Positions 36,253 to 46,252 of a DNA stretch of 64,000 bases are shown piece after piece (positions within the stretch are counted from its first letter, which is position 1; each line of letters opens with the position of its first letter). Source of the DNA: Nitrosospira multiformis (GTDB lineage Bacteria; Pseudomonadota; Gammaproteobacteria; Burkholderiales; Nitrosomonadaceae); the NCBI RefSeq assembly GCF_900110185.1, contig NZ_FOCT01000001.1:124001-188000 (forward strand), in the 5' to 3' direction. A program made the position numbers and the translations under genes. The notes beneath the pieces are model-generated. The model made no database searches. It was given only the letters and a program-made list of their open reading frames with translations, and was not told the origin of the DNA.

Positions 36253-37464
36253 GTGGAACTCTCAAAGCGCGTTCAGGCCATCAAGCCCTCCCCTACTCTG
36301 GCTGTCACTGCCCGAGCCGCACGCCTGAAAGCGGAAGGCAAGGATATTATTGGACTGGGCGCCGGCGAGCCCGATTTCGATACCCCCCAGCACATCAAGG
36401 ATGCCGCGGTTGCCGCGATTCACCGCGGTTTTACGAAATATACGGCTGTCGGTGGAACACCCCGCCTCAAGAATGCGATCATCGCCAAGTTCAAGCGCGA
36501 AAATGGCTTCGACTATACTGCGGGACAAATTCTGGTTTCGTGCGGAGGCAAGCAAAGCTTTTTCAATCTCACACTGTCTGTCATCAATCCTGGGGATGAG
36601 GTCATCATCCCGGCGCCCTACTGGGTCTCTTATCCTGACATCGTCCTGATAGCCGAAGGCAAGCCGGTCATTGTCGAGGCGGGTATCGAGCAGGGTTTCA
36701 AAATTACAGCGGCTCAGCTCGAGCAAGCCATTACGCCGAAAACCCGGATGTTCGTCATCAACAGCCCCAGCAACCCCTCTGGCGGTGTTTACACGCTGGA
36801 CGAACTCAAGGCATTGGGAGAAGTTCTACTCAGACATCCCCATATCCTGATTGCCACGGATGACATGTACGAGCACATCCTGCTATCGGAGGGCAAGTTC
36901 GTCAATATTCTGAATGCATGTCCAGCGCTGTATCCCCGCACGGTGGTACTTAACGGGGTTTCGAAGGCATATGCCATGACAGGCTGGCGGATCGGTTATT
37001 GCGCAGGTCCCGCTCACATCATCACCGCAATGGAGAATGTCCAGTCGCAGAGCACTTCAAACCCTGCCTCTATTTCCCAGGTCGCGGCTGAAACAGCGCT
37101 GAATGGCGATCAATCCTGTATCACACCAATGGTGGAAGCGTTCCGGCAGCGGAACCGTTTCGTGACTGATGCCCTCAATGGTATCGCCGGCATCCGTTGC
37201 CTGCTGTCCGAGGGAGCATTCTACGCATTTGCCGATGCACGGGAAGCAATCGTACGTTTGCACGGTAATGGGATGATCAAGGATCGCAGCGATATCGCCT
37301 TTAGCGAATATCTGCTGGAACAGGGGGGTGTCGCGGTGGTGCCAGGCTCCGCTTTTGGGAGCGAAGGTTACATCAGGCTCTCCTTTGCCACCGCAATGTC
37401 CAACCTGGAGAGCGCGCTGGGACGCATGGCAAGGCTGCTTGCTGAAAAAACGCCGTGTAGCTGA
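36253..37464 (+). CDS. aspC: Class I aspartate aminotransferase
   Basis: The 403-residue protein starts with GTG after ATAAGGA. It has the fold-type I PLP-enzyme features: IIGLGAGEPDFDTPQHIK at the N-terminus, VSCGGKQSFFNLTLSV, INSPSNPSGGVY, the TDDMYEHI segment that contacts the cofactor, and the lysine motif NGVSKAYAMTGWRIGYCAGP. This is the Thermus/rhizobial type (subgroup Ib) of aspartate aminotransferase, which may also accept prephenate or other acidic substrates. It stands alone. Confidence 0.93.
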   Translation: MELSKRVQAIKPSPTLAVTARAARLKAEGKDIIGLGAGEPDFDTPQHIKDAAVAAIHRGFTKYTAVGGTPRLKNAIIAKFKRENGFDYTAGQILVSCGGKQSFFNLTLSVINPGDEVIIPAPYWVSYPDIVLIAEGKPVIVEAGIEQGFKITAAQLEQAITPKTRMFVINSPSNPSGGVYTLDELKALGEVLLRHPHILIATDDMYEHILLSEGKFVNILNACPALYPRTVVLNGVSKAYAMTGWRIGYCAGPAHIITAMENVQSQSTSNPASISQVAAETALNGDQSCITPMVEAFRQRNRFVTDALNGIAGIRCLLSEGAFYAFADAREAIVRLHGNGMIKDRSDIAFSEYLLEQGGVAVVPGSAFGSEGYIRLSFATAMSNLESALGRMARLLAEKTPCS

Positions 37465-37704
37465 TAAACGGGGCAAAAAACTTTCCATTTAAAGATTTCC
37501 CGCTGAATCGGTAAAATGAATCGGCAGATCGGGTCGAGCGAAGTCGAGCCCGACAATTCGATTTTTTTTGCCATTATTCCAACTCAACCCTCATGGGGAG
37601 GTAGATCCACTGTGAGTGCAACTTGTCAAGCTCTCGTCCCGTTCTCGTCAGGGTCCGCCTCGCTCAACCCGGCTACTCTCTCACCTGCTTCGCCTGGAGT
37701 TTTC

Positions 37705-38793
37705 TTACCAATAACCGGGTGGAATCATGTAAAGCCCTGTGTCCCATACCCACTGCCGAACAGGGTTCTCGGTCATCGCATCCCTGTCATCCGGCTGCGC
37801 CTTCCAGTGGAAATCACATACGCTCCCGTTATGTCCCACGAAGGTATGCAGACCCCCATTCGCCACTCCTACGAAGAATGGTGCATTTTCCAGTTTTTCC
37901 AGTAACGCTTCGGTTTTGCTGTCCGGCGTTACCTCCCGATAACCGGAAACGACTTCATCGCAGCGAACGCCGGTGGATCCCGAAACCGGTGACTTCCAGA
38001 TGCGTGCTCCCGCCTTCGCCATATTCAGTGCACCGAGTTTCTCACGCTCATCCGCAGCAGAAAGATCTTCGGCTGTCCGCGGGCTATAAAATACGCCGGT
38101 CCAGCCATCCTTTTGCAATTCTTCACAAAGGACAGTACCGCGTAAGTCCGCCTCCTTTACTCGGGCGTTTATTTCTGCAAAACGCGCTCCATAGCCAGCC
38201 CCCTGATAGGCTGCCTGCACATTCTCCATCACCCATCCAATACACGAACTTTCACGTAGACGAGCCGCCTCTCCTGAAGGTTTTTCTATCGTGACGTATC
38301 CCGGTTCAATCGATCCCATCCGCCAGTTACCCATGCTCATGGCATCAATTTGCGTCCGCAGCGCTGTGCGATCTCCCCTTAGAATGTCGTCATGGAACTG
38401 GGAATGATCGCCGTAGTACAAACCGATACCTGTACGCTCGATCGCAGTTTTATGCGCGTTGCTATTGTTCGTGATACTCCTGTCACCCAGTTCCGCAAGC
38501 ATCTTCCAGTTTATCGGCTCACCCGTCGCAGGCTCAGCGCCTCCTGTTCCCGCAAACAACCACTCGGCAATCGCCACGGCGGGAGGATCGGAAATGGTAT
38601 TAACGTTCCCGTCGTGATCATAGTTATCGATAATTTCCCAGAGCCTCTCGAGGTTTGGAAGGGTGCCTTCCATCGTCCCGTCTGCCGGCAATCCTCTCAG
38701 GTTCAGATCCGGGTAGGACTGCCTCAACGCGCTGGTGTTGATCGACTTTCCCTTGAGGCGATTAATAAAAGTGGCATGATCGAGCGTGGGCAT
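37705..38793 (-). CDS. Hypothetical protein with a possible Cys/His hydrolase core
   Basis: ATG at 38793 follows GGGGAGGGG at good spacing, giving 362 residues; a longer in-frame start is less likely. I do not recognise the family. A segment near 52-68 (DNYDHDGNVNTISD) resembles a single EF-hand-like loop. ESSCIGWVMENVQAAYQ places Cys184 at the start of a helix, and ANGGLHTFVGHNGSVCDFHW places His316 at a strand-like position. This is the arrangement expected of papain/NlpC-type peptidases or amidases, but that is inference. No signal peptide or immunity-type neighbour is visible. Confidence 0.6.
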   Translation of the reverse strand: MPTLDHATFINRLKGKSINTSALRQSYPDLNLRGLPADGTMEGTLPNLERLWEIIDNYDHDGNVNTISDPPAVAIAEWLFAGTGGAEPATGEPINWKMLAELGDRSITNNSNAHKTAIERTGIGLYYGDHSQFHDDILRGDRTALRTQIDAMSMGNWRMGSIEPGYVTIEKPSGEAARLRESSCIGWVMENVQAAYQGAGYGARFAEINARVKEADLRGTVLCEELQKDGWTGVFYSPRTAEDLSAADEREKLGALNMAKAGARIWKSPVSGSTGVRCDEVVSGYREVTPDSKTEALLEKLENAPFFVGVANGGLHTFVGHNGSVCDFHWKAQPDDRDAMTENPVRQWVWDTGLYMIPPGYW

Positions 38794-39032
38794 TTTCCCC
38801 TCCCCTAATTGGCACGAGTTCCCACCGATTCTGGCGGAGACGTCATTGATTCGTTTCTGCTTTCCGTTTTTTAACTTTAGCAAACTTTAGCAGCACCCGG
38901 GGAAAGTTCAATCCGAGAGGTTGACGCGGAAAGTCACACACTATAGATTGGCGGTCGTCGAACTTTTTTAGACTTTCCTTGAGGTGAGATTTGAATAATT
39001 GGTGCGCCAATAATTATTAAAAGGAGCTTAAA

Positions 39033-39713
39033 TTGAAAACACCCCCTATAACGCTGATAAAGCGCTCGATCGTTTCAATCACTGTAGGCGTGGCAGCCCT
39101 CGCGCCCATTTCTGGCGCCGAGGCAGCACTTTTCACAGTAAATGCGGCCATACAAGAACAGCTCGGCATTCAAGATGATCTAGGAGGATGTTTCGGCGGA
39201 ACAATTACAGGCAGTGGGATTTCGTCTTTCGGCGCGATTTCACTCGCAGCCAAGGACTGCATCACTCCCGCAGATGGCTTCTTTGGCTTTGAAGGAAAGA
39301 TGACATTCACCCTCTTCGGTGGAGACGAAATCTTTGCCGATTATTCTGGATGGTTCATTCCTACAAGCCTCCCATCCATATTCACGTTAAAGGATTCCTC
39401 CTTTGAGATAACAGGCGGAACAGGGCGCTTCCAAAATGCAAAGGGAGATGGAAGCCTATACGGGACAGAATTTATCTCTTTCTCCCAAGATCCCCCGAGA
39501 GGGTGGGGTTTTATCCAGGCTACAGGAGATATATCCGGTTTGCAGAAAAGCAAGAAGGGAGCGGAGTCGGGCCTCGAACTTCTCGACCTTGCAAACCCTT
39601 CCGGTGAAGGCGCAATCGTCGCAATCAACGAGCTTCCGGAATCAGGTTCCCTGGCCCTGCTCGGTATAGGTCTTGCCAGCCTTGCCTTCGTTCGTCGTAA
39701 GGTAAGCTGCTGA
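39033..39713 (+). CDS. PEP-CTERM sorting domain protein
   Basis: The 226-residue protein starts at TTG after AAAGGAGC. It has an N-terminal signal peptide (ending near ISGAEA) and a C-terminal sorting tag: LPESGSLALLGIGLASLAFV followed by RRK, i.e. the Pro-Glu motif, a membrane helix and a basic tail. Such proteins are exported and processed by exosortase in exopolysaccharide-producing Gram-negative bacteria. The mature domain is otherwise unrecognised. The exosortase gene is not in the window. Confidence 0.85.
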   Translation: MKTPPITLIKRSIVSITVGVAALAPISGAEAALFTVNAAIQEQLGIQDDLGGCFGGTITGSGISSFGAISLAAKDCITPADGFFGFEGKMTFTLFGGDEIFADYSGWFIPTSLPSIFTLKDSSFEITGGTGRFQNAKGDGSLYGTEFISFSQDPPRGWGFIQATGDISGLQKSKKGAESGLELLDLANPSGEGAIVAINELPESGSLALLGIGLASLAFVRRKVSC

Positions 39714-39715
39714 GC

Positions 39716-40498
39716 TCAACGGGCGTTTTGCCCCACCTCGAGCATGGTTTGCAATCCTTCAGTGATCAATCGCTCGATCACGGGAGTAAAATGCGGAAGC
39801 GACAGTATGAGCGCTGCCATTCCAACCATCAGGGTAATCGGAAAACCCACCGCGAAGACGTTCAGTTGGGGCGACGCGCGAGTCAGAATGCCCAGCGCGA
39901 GATTGACAATCAATAATGCAGCGACCACCGGCAACGCAAGTTGCAAGCCGACGCTAAAAATAATACTCCCCCACTCCGCCAGTCTTTTCCATCCCATATT
40001 TGAAAAAGGCTCGGTGGAGATCGGGAAGGCGTTGAAGCTGTCGATCAGGGCAGACAGCATCAACAGATGGCCGTTGAACGATAAAAATGCGAGCGTTCCC
40101 AGCAGACCCAGGAAACGCCCCAGAACAAGACTGCTGCCATCGCTGTGAGGCGTAAAGAAGGTAGCAAACCCCAGGCCCATCTGCAAGCCTGCAATTTCTC
40201 CCGCCAATTCAATCGCACTGAAGATTATGCGCATGGCAAAGCCCATTGCCAGGCCGATCATGATCTGCTGACCAAGGACCAGCAGGCCGGGAGCCGAGGC
40301 CAACTCGATCTTTGGCATGGGTTCGAGGGTGGGCGCCACGACCAGCGCGACGAGGATACCCAATCCCACCTTCACCCTGACAGGAACTGCAAGATTTCCC
40401 AATACCGGCGCTACCGAAAGGAGCGCCAGAATACGGGCGGCAGGCCAGAAAAAGGAAATGAGCCACGCATTGAGATCGGCCGAGCTGAGCGTGATCAT
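39716..40498 (-). CDS. fliR: Flagellar export gate protein FliR
   Basis: The 260-residue membrane protein has six to seven hydrophobic helices and the FliR motifs VAPTLEPMP, GLQMGLGFATFFTPHSDGSS and FLSFNGHLLMLSALIDSF. FliR forms the export gate of the flagellar type III system with FliP and FliQ. It is the last gene of the fli operon on the minus strand and is separated from fliQ by 111 bases. Its stop lies two bases from that of the convergent PEP-CTERM gene. Confidence 0.95.
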   Translation of the reverse strand: MITLSSADLNAWLISFFWPAARILALLSVAPVLGNLAVPVRVKVGLGILVALVVAPTLEPMPKIELASAPGLLVLGQQIMIGLAMGFAMRIIFSAIELAGEIAGLQMGLGFATFFTPHSDGSSLVLGRFLGLLGTLAFLSFNGHLLMLSALIDSFNAFPISTEPFSNMGWKRLAEWGSIIFSVGLQLALPVVAALLIVNLALGILTRASPQLNVFAVGFPITLMVGMAALILSLPHFTPVIERLITEGLQTMLEVGQNAR

Positions 40499-40609
40499 TT
40501 AACAATAATGAAATTCTGCTTTATCTCCCCGATCCAGGAAGCGTTGGAGGGCGGGATGTGACAAGCAAGATGCCGCTCTTGTCTGTCTTTTTCCGGATAG
40601 TCCTGACAA

Positions 40610-40879
40610 CTATCCGATCACTCCGGGAATTCCTTCCAGCACCTGCCTCATATAGTCGAGCAGCACCGAAAGCATCCATGGTCCTGCAAACACCAGCATG
40701 GCAAACAGGACCACGAGTTTGGGAATGAAAGACAGAGTCATCTCATTGATCTGGGTGGCGGCCTGAAAGATGCTGACCAGCAGTCCGGTGACGAGTGCGG
40801 CCAGTAACAAGGGAGCGGAAACCATCAAGGTAACTTCCATTGCTTTCTGGCCGAGTGTCATTACGCTTTCAGGTGTCAT
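40610..40879 (-). CDS. fliQ: Flagellar export gate protein FliQ
   Basis: The 89-residue protein has two transmembrane helices with the family motifs MTPESVMTLGQKAMEVTLMV, LLVSIFQAATQINEMTLSFI and PKLVVLF. It is standard in length and sits between fliP and fliR, as usual. Confidence 0.95.
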   Translation of the reverse strand: MTPESVMTLGQKAMEVTLMVSAPLLLAALVTGLLVSIFQAATQINEMTLSFIPKLVVLFAMLVFAGPWMLSVLLDYMRQVLEGIPGVIG

Positions 40880-40924
40880 GGTTCTTTTCCGTCATCTCGT
40901 CAGGTGGATAAATATGTTGCATCC

Positions 40925-41713
40925 TTAATAAAAACTCTCTGCCAGCGAACCGATCAGCATATGCCATCCGTCTACCAGCACGAAGAGCATGATCTTGAAA
41001 GGCAATGCAACGAGAGCCGGTGATACCATCATCATCCCCATCGACATGAGCACCGATGCCACGACCATGTCAATGATCAGAAAAGGAATGAATACTGCGA
41101 AGCCAATTTGAAATGCAGTTTTCAACTCACTGGTAACAAAGGCCGGAACGAGCACCCGAAGGGATACTTCTTCCGGCCCGTTCAGCTGGGGCCTACCCGA
41201 GAGTTTGACGAACAGCGCAAGATCGGTCTCCCGAGTTTGCTTCAGCATGAAAGCTTTGAGCGGCACGGCGCCCTTCTCCAATGCCTGCTCCATCGTCATC
41301 CTGTTTTCCACATAAGGTTGGTATGCGTCCTGATAAATCTTGTCGAATACCGGACTCATGACGAAAAAAGTCAGGAACAGCGCCAATCCGACGAGCACCT
41401 GGTTGGGTGGCGAGGATTGGGTGCCAAGGGCCTGCCGCAGCAGCGAAAGGACAATGATGACGCGGGTAAAACCCGTCATCATCAGGAGCACCGCTGGCAG
41501 AAATGTCAGCGATGTCAGCAGCAGCAGTGTTTGCAGGCTCAATGAATAAGTTTGTCCACCACGGGGTGCAGGCACGCTGCTAAAGGCAGGAAATCCTCCC
41601 TTTGCCTGTGCCAGCGCGACCACAGGCGTGGCCAGCAGCAGGGCTGCGAGCACGGCTCCATATGCAATAGGCATGTTGGATCGGAATTTTTTATCTGACA
41701 CGCTATTCACCAT
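40925..41713 (-). CDS. fliP: Flagellar export gate protein FliP
   Basis: The 262-residue protein contains a cleavable signal sequence ([20 protein letters not shown] within the N-terminal 40 residues) and the FliP core: [60 protein letters not shown] and [20 protein letters not shown]. The ATG at 41713 overlaps the 3' end of fliO by 11 bases. A start 13 codons later is possible, as ribosome binding signals are weak for both. Confidence 0.95.
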   Translation of the reverse strand: MVNSVSDKKFRSNMPIAYGAVLAALLLATPVVALAQAKGGFPAFSSVPAPRGGQTYSLSLQTLLLLTSLTFLPAVLLMMTGFTRVIIVLSLLRQALGTQSSPPNQVLVGLALFLTFFVMSPVFDKIYQDAYQPYVENRMTMEQALEKGAVPLKAFMLKQTRETDLALFVKLSGRPQLNGPEEVSLRVLVPAFVTSELKTAFQIGFAVFIPFLIIDMVVASVLMSMGMMMVSPALVALPFKIMLFVLVDGWHMLIGSLAESFY

Positions 41714-42182
41714 ACTTTTCTGTCAATCGCTTCAGCCAGCCTGAAAAATTGGAATTTTTTTCGACATGCCCTGGCGTCCCGGAGACATGAAGCATGCTTG
41801 CGCCAATGTCGCCTTTGGGCATGCTATGCAATACCGTTACGTGCCCGGGTGCGACACCAACGACAAGCCAGGTTTCGGCCACTTCGACCACAACGACGCG
41901 CTCGCGTTGTCCCACCGCCGATCCCCCGATTATCCGGACCACCCCTGCATGCCCCCTATATACTCCACCCATGCGCTTGAGCAGCCACGCGCAACCTGCG
42001 ATCACAGCGAGCACCACTCCCAAGCCGAGCATGACCTGCAAGGGACTGCCACTGGAAGTAACTGTGCTGTCGCTCGCTCCAACCGCCATGGCCGGTGAGG
42101 CGAAATGCCAGAGCGCTGCCGCTAAAAGAGGATTACGGAGCACCGCTCGAGGCAAAAACGGGTTCTGATATTTTCTTTTCAC
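41703..42182 (-). CDS. fliO: Flagellar biosynthetic protein FliO
   Basis: The 159-residue protein has a basic N-terminus, a signal-like segment, a transmembrane helix ([20 protein letters not shown]) followed by LLKRMGG, and the soluble domain pattern [20 protein letters not shown] and [16 protein letters not shown] typical of FliO. FliO helps assemble the FliP ring. Its position between fliN and fliP supports the call. Confidence 0.9.
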   Translation of the reverse strand: MKRKYQNPFLPRAVLRNPLLAAALWHFASPAMAVGASDSTVTSSGSPLQVMLGLGVVLAVIAGCAWLLKRMGGVYRGHAGVVRIIGGSAVGQRERVVVVEVAETWLVVGVAPGHVTVLHSMPKGDIGASMLHVSGTPGHVEKNSNFSGWLKRLTEKYGE

Positions 42183-42184
42183 GA

Positions 42185-42640
42185 TTAGCGGTTTAATTTG
42201 CGTATCCGTTCACTCGGCGTGATGATATCGGTGAGGCGTATACCAAACTTCTCATTGACTACCACAACTTCGCCCTGAGCAATCAGATAACCGTTTACCA
42301 GAACATCCATTGGTTCCCCTGCCAGCCCATCCAGCTCCACCACGGAACCCTGCGCCAATTGCAACAGGTTCTTGATGGCGATTTTGGTGCGTCCCAACTG
42401 CACAGTGAGTTGAACGGGTATATCCATGACCAGATCAATGTCATTCTGGACCTGTACCTTTTGGATATTCTGGAATTGCTCGAATATCTGTCCCGAGCCA
42501 GTTTCTCCGGCCGCAATTGTCTCATCCTGGTCCGCCGGCGTTCGAGCTGCGGAATTGGCTGGTGTTACAGACACTTTCATCTCCTCAGTTTTATTCACAA
42601 AGGGCCGCCTGGACAGATCGCGGCGTTCAGCTTCACTCAT
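42185..42640 (-). CDS. fliN: Flagellar motor switch protein FliN
   Basis: The C-terminal SpoA domain is clear (DLVMDIPVQLTVQLGRTKIA, GSVVELDGLAGEPMDVLVNG, VNEKFGIRLTDIITPSER). The 151-residue form has an N-terminal acidic extension typical of betaproteobacterial FliN. The start overlaps the fliM stop by four bases. FliN forms the lower C ring and docks FliH-FliI. Confidence 0.95.
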   Translation of the reverse strand: MSEAERRDLSRRPFVNKTEEMKVSVTPANSAARTPADQDETIAAGETGSGQIFEQFQNIQKVQVQNDIDLVMDIPVQLTVQLGRTKIAIKNLLQLAQGSVVELDGLAGEPMDVLVNGYLIAQGEVVVVNEKFGIRLTDIITPSERIRKLNR

Positions 42641-43614
42641 TCACTGCTCCCGGAAGCGAGCATTTTCTCCATACGCAAAGCGTAGCGGCCATTCGAAATT
42701 CCATATTTGCATTCCATGACCGGTACTCCATCCACGCTTGCAGTAACGAATTCCGGAATATCCAAGGGAATAACGTCCCCAACCTTCATATTCAGGATCT
42801 GATCGAGCCTGACCTGGGCATGCGTCAGATTTGCCAGTAATGTCACTTCAGCCGACTGTACCTGTTTTGAGAGGCGACCGACCCAGCGTTTATCCACCTC
42901 CAATGCCTCGCCTTGGACGGTGCTCGACAGCAGATCGCGGATAGGTTCGAGAACGGAATAGGGCATACAGATATGCATTTCCCCAACCACGGAACCAAAA
43001 TTGACCTCGAAGGTGGTTGCCACCACGACCTCATTCGGTGTCGCCACATTGGCAAACTGGGTATTCGTTTCTGCCCGCAGGTACTCAAATTCGATCGGAT
43101 AAACCGGATGCCAGGATTTGCCATAGCTGTCGAAGACCAGGTTGAGCAAGCGCTGGATAATGCGCTGCTCCGTCTGGGTAAAGTCGCGACCTTCAGTCTT
43201 GGGAAGAAAGCGCCCATCACCGCCGAACAGGTTGTCAACCACAAGAAATACCAGTGTCGGGTCGAATACAAACAGCGAGGTGCCGCGCAAAGGTTTTATA
43301 TGCACAAGATTCAGGTTGCTTGGCGCAGCGAGGTTTCGCACGAATTCACTGAATTTGATAACCCTTACCGGTCCCGCAGTGACATTTGCGCTGCGACGCA
43401 TGAAATTGAACAGCCCGAGGCGCATGAGGCGCGCAAAACGCTCATTGATGATTTCGAGGGTGGGCATGCGCCCCCGTACGATGCGCTCCTGTGTCGCCAG
43501 GTTGTAGGGGCGAAAACCGGAATTAGCCGTACTCTGTTCGATTGTCGTGGATCCACTGCTCACTCCCCTGAGAAGAGCATCCACCTCCTCACGCGAAAGG
43601 AAGTCCTCTCTCAT
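42637..43614 (-). CDS. fliM: Flagellar motor switch protein FliM
   Basis: The 325-residue protein begins with the CheY-binding region and LSREEVDALLRGV. It has the central domain containing RMPTLEIINERFARLMRLGL and FVFDPTLVFLVVDNLFGGDG, and a C-terminal SpoA domain (KVGDVIPLDIPEFVTASVDG). It forms the C-ring wall that receives phosphorylated CheY. Confidence 0.96.
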   Translation of the reverse strand: MREDFLSREEVDALLRGVSSGSTTIEQSTANSGFRPYNLATQERIVRGRMPTLEIINERFARLMRLGLFNFMRRSANVTAGPVRVIKFSEFVRNLAAPSNLNLVHIKPLRGTSLFVFDPTLVFLVVDNLFGGDGRFLPKTEGRDFTQTEQRIIQRLLNLVFDSYGKSWHPVYPIEFEYLRAETNTQFANVATPNEVVVATTFEVNFGSVVGEMHICMPYSVLEPIRDLLSSTVQGEALEVDKRWVGRLSKQVQSAEVTLLANLTHAQVRLDQILNMKVGDVIPLDIPEFVTASVDGVPVMECKYGISNGRYALRMEKMLASGSSE

Positions 43615-43618
43615 GGAG

Positions 43619-44119
43619 CTACTGAATCACGAACGAAGTAAAAAGCACGTTCTCAACCGATCCTGTCACACGCTCCTCGCTGAACTGGTGATTTATCTCC
43701 GCAGTGAGTTCAGAGGCGAGCTTCTTTTTTCCCTCGGTACTCGAAATCTGCGTGGCTGTCTTGCCCGAAAGCAACAGCAGCACGCGGTTGCGTACTTCCG
43801 GCATATGCAATTTGACTAAATCCACCACACTTTCATCTTCGACCTTCAAGATAAGATTGGTTTGGAGATGCTGCTCGCTGTGTTCCGGCTGGAGGTTGAC
43901 AGTAAAGGTTTCCAGATTGAGAAACACAGGAGGTTTAGGCTTCGGCAGCGCGCCTGTCCCATTGTAGACCTGGCTGAAATACCATCCTGCACCGCCGCCT
44001 CCTGCTCCCAGTAATAGGGCGCACGCCGCGATAATCAGAACGAGCCTGCCTTTCCCGGATTTCTGCTCCAATTTCACTTCCTTCGGATCTTTACTTTGCT
44101 TATTTGCTCTGATTGCCAT
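43619..44119 (-). CDS. fliL: Flagellar basal body-associated protein FliL
   Basis: The 166-residue protein has a short basic cytoplasmic N-terminus, one membrane helix (VLIIAACALLLGAGGGGAGW) and the periplasmic FliL domain (FLNLETFTVNLQPEHSEQHL, MPEVRNRVLLLLSGK, VLFTSFVIQ). FliL associates with stators and stabilises the motor. Five bases separate it from fliM. Confidence 0.94.
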   Translation of the reverse strand: MAIRANKQSKDPKEVKLEQKSGKGRLVLIIAACALLLGAGGGGAGWYFSQVYNGTGALPKPKPPVFLNLETFTVNLQPEHSEQHLQTNLILKVEDESVVDLVKLHMPEVRNRVLLLLSGKTATQISSTEGKKKLASELTAEINHQFSEERVTGSVENVLFTSFVIQ

Positions 44120-44296
44120 GTTTGTGCTCTGTTAGCCGTTTTACGCTTGCAGGAGGCATTATTGAACTGATGCCCCGCCTTCAATGTGAGAAACAAACGG
44201 GAAAAAACAGGTTATCTCGAAATTTGGAGATTGCAGTCTCCGACGCGTCACAAATAGAAATTCTCTATACCTGGCTTGGCCACAACCGCATCCAAA

Positions 44297-45730
44297 TTAT
44301 GCAAAAGTATCCACGAGCTGGTGTCCGCGAATATCAGCAGTGCCGCGGCTCATTCCGAAGCTTGTCCCTGCTGAGACGGCCCGGCTTTCTTCCTGCCGAT
44401 AATGAGACCTTGCACTATTTTGCCTTTCGAAATCTCCTTGCTGGCGGGCTCCCTGGTCGCTGACTGTTGCACTGCCCAGGTTGATTCCGCTTTCTGCCAT
44501 CATTTCCTTCAGCCGGGGCAGCGCCGCTTCGAGTGCTTGCCGAACCTCAGGGTTCTGGGATACGAATGCCGCGCTGGCCTGATCGCTGTTTACGGACAGG
44601 ACGACTTGCAGCGGTCCCAGATCAGCGGGATTCAGATTGAGTTCGGCGATCTGATGTTGGTGAGATACCATCCAGAGTACTCTCTGACCCAGGGCATTAT
44701 CCCAACTGCCTGTGCCCAAGCGCGGTCCCAGCCTGAGCAAAGAAGGATCGCGCAGATCTGCGGTGCCGGGCACTCTACCTGGCTCGACTATCAGAGGTCC
44801 TGGAGATGGGAGCGGAGTCAGGAGTTCGTGGGGCACGACGGGTGCAGTTAATGTGGGGAGCGAAGAAGTATCGCTTCCTGCGGCCGCGCCTGGACGCAAA
44901 TGTGCAACATCCGGCAGGAAATCGCCGATGCTGTTGGAGATTCCCGCAAGCCTGCTCTCTGAGGAGGCCGAATCAGAATGAGACATCTCGTGCGCTGCGA
45001 CTCCTGTGAACTTCATATCTTGTGGCAGTTTCCCGCCTGCTGCGGGGGCAGATACGATTCTGGAGGAAACAACTCGAACAGTCGTCTGTCCCTCCTGAGA
45101 GCCTCCCGCAATAGCAGAACTCAGGCGCATTCCAGCCTCCATGGCCTGAGCTACGTTGATAACGTTCTCTTCCGGCGCCAGTCCTGAGAGATCGGATGAC
45201 TTTGCGTCTCCCCCAGCCCGCGCCTCGTGTCCTATCGAGGCCGCAACTGAAGTGATCCGTCCGGCAGCAGACCGATGGGGATCGTTTGCACTCCTTTGAC
45301 CGAATGCAGCATCGGTCTGCTGCTGGACCAGCATATCCGCAGGGATTCGAGTTTCAATTCCGGTTACGGTATCCAAGGTTCGACCGGTACCAGGAAGGTG
45401 TAAAGCATCTGTGATACCTGGTATCGCCGTGACCGTGGCAGAGTGAGAAAGCTGAAACCCGTCGGCAAGCATTTCAACGGTCATAATCCCTTCTTTTCCC
45501 CTGCGATCTTCCTCAGCCTCTGCCTCAGCATCCGTATCTTCAGAATCTTTCAGGGACCGATTTCCGGGTATGCCGCTAGCGCCTGTATCCGATGCTTCAT
45601 CATCACCGCTCACTTCGGCAGCAAGCAGTTTGCGGAAATCGGAGGCATCCGATTTCTGAATAACGCTTTTCGATTCGGCCAAAGTATCCTTGGCGGGATG
45701 CAAAGCGGTGTTCGATGATACAGATAGCAT
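44297..45730 (-). CDS. fliK: Flagellar hook-length control protein FliK
   Basis: The 477-residue protein has a long, low-complexity Ser/Ala/Gly-rich ruler region and the conserved C-terminal substrate-specificity domain (LGQRVLWMVSHQHQIAELNL, NPADLGPLQVVLSV, FVSQNPEVRQALEAALPRLK). It controls hook length and the switch to filament export. It lies in the usual place between fliJ and fliL. Confidence 0.9.
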   Translation of the reverse strand: MLSVSSNTALHPAKDTLAESKSVIQKSDASDFRKLLAAEVSGDDEASDTGASGIPGNRSLKDSEDTDAEAEAEEDRRGKEGIMTVEMLADGFQLSHSATVTAIPGITDALHLPGTGRTLDTVTGIETRIPADMLVQQQTDAAFGQRSANDPHRSAAGRITSVAASIGHEARAGGDAKSSDLSGLAPEENVINVAQAMEAGMRLSSAIAGGSQEGQTTVRVVSSRIVSAPAAGGKLPQDMKFTGVAAHEMSHSDSASSESRLAGISNSIGDFLPDVAHLRPGAAAGSDTSSLPTLTAPVVPHELLTPLPSPGPLIVEPGRVPGTADLRDPSLLRLGPRLGTGSWDNALGQRVLWMVSHQHQIAELNLNPADLGPLQVVLSVNSDQASAAFVSQNPEVRQALEAALPRLKEMMAESGINLGSATVSDQGARQQGDFERQNSARSHYRQEESRAVSAGTSFGMSRGTADIRGHQLVDTFA

Positions 45731-45779
45731 AGGCTGCTCTCGGAATTCGATTTTTCAGGAGTTTATTATCTTGTATGGT

Positions 45780-46229
45780 TCAACTATGTCGAGCCGGGCG
45801 GATAGCCGCACTGTTCGCCCACTCGTCTGTTTCCCGCTGCTCGCGCTTTGCCTGATGGACCAGCTGGATCTGCCTGTGACGCTGCGCCAAAGTGTCATAA
45901 GAGTTAAGAACACGCCGCTCCGATTGCCACGCGGCCTCACTGGCAGCGACACGCTGCCGCATGAGCTCCAGCGCTTCCTGTTGCTGGGAAATCGCAGCGT
46001 CGAGCTTGTCGATGAATTCATGATAATTTCGCCATCCCGCCGCTGTGAGGCCTTGCTGCATGGAAGCTCGAAAGCGGGCTCGGTATTCGTCCGAATACTG
46101 TGTCAGCAAAACCAGCTTGGCTTCCATGTCCAGCCCTTGGGCGTTCAAAAATCCCAATCTTCGCGCCGCATCATCCGTACGAGTTTGTGCCAGTTCGATA
46201 AGGGTTTCCAACGCAGAAGTTTTCGGCAT
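45780..46229 (-). CDS. fliJ: Flagellar export chaperone FliJ
   Basis: The 149-residue protein is almost entirely helical coiled coil (ALETLIELAQTRTDDAARRL, AISQQQEALELMRQRVAASE). That, its length and its position right after fliI identify FliJ, the stalk-like protein of the export ATPase. Sequence conservation in this family is low, so the context carries weight. Confidence 0.9.
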   Translation of the reverse strand: MPKTSALETLIELAQTRTDDAARRLGFLNAQGLDMEAKLVLLTQYSDEYRARFRASMQQGLTAAGWRNYHEFIDKLDAAISQQQEALELMRQRVAASEAAWQSERRVLNSYDTLAQRHRQIQLVHQAKREQRETDEWANSAAIRPARHS

Positions 46230-46252
46230 GATCAGGCAACAGCTAATTGAGA

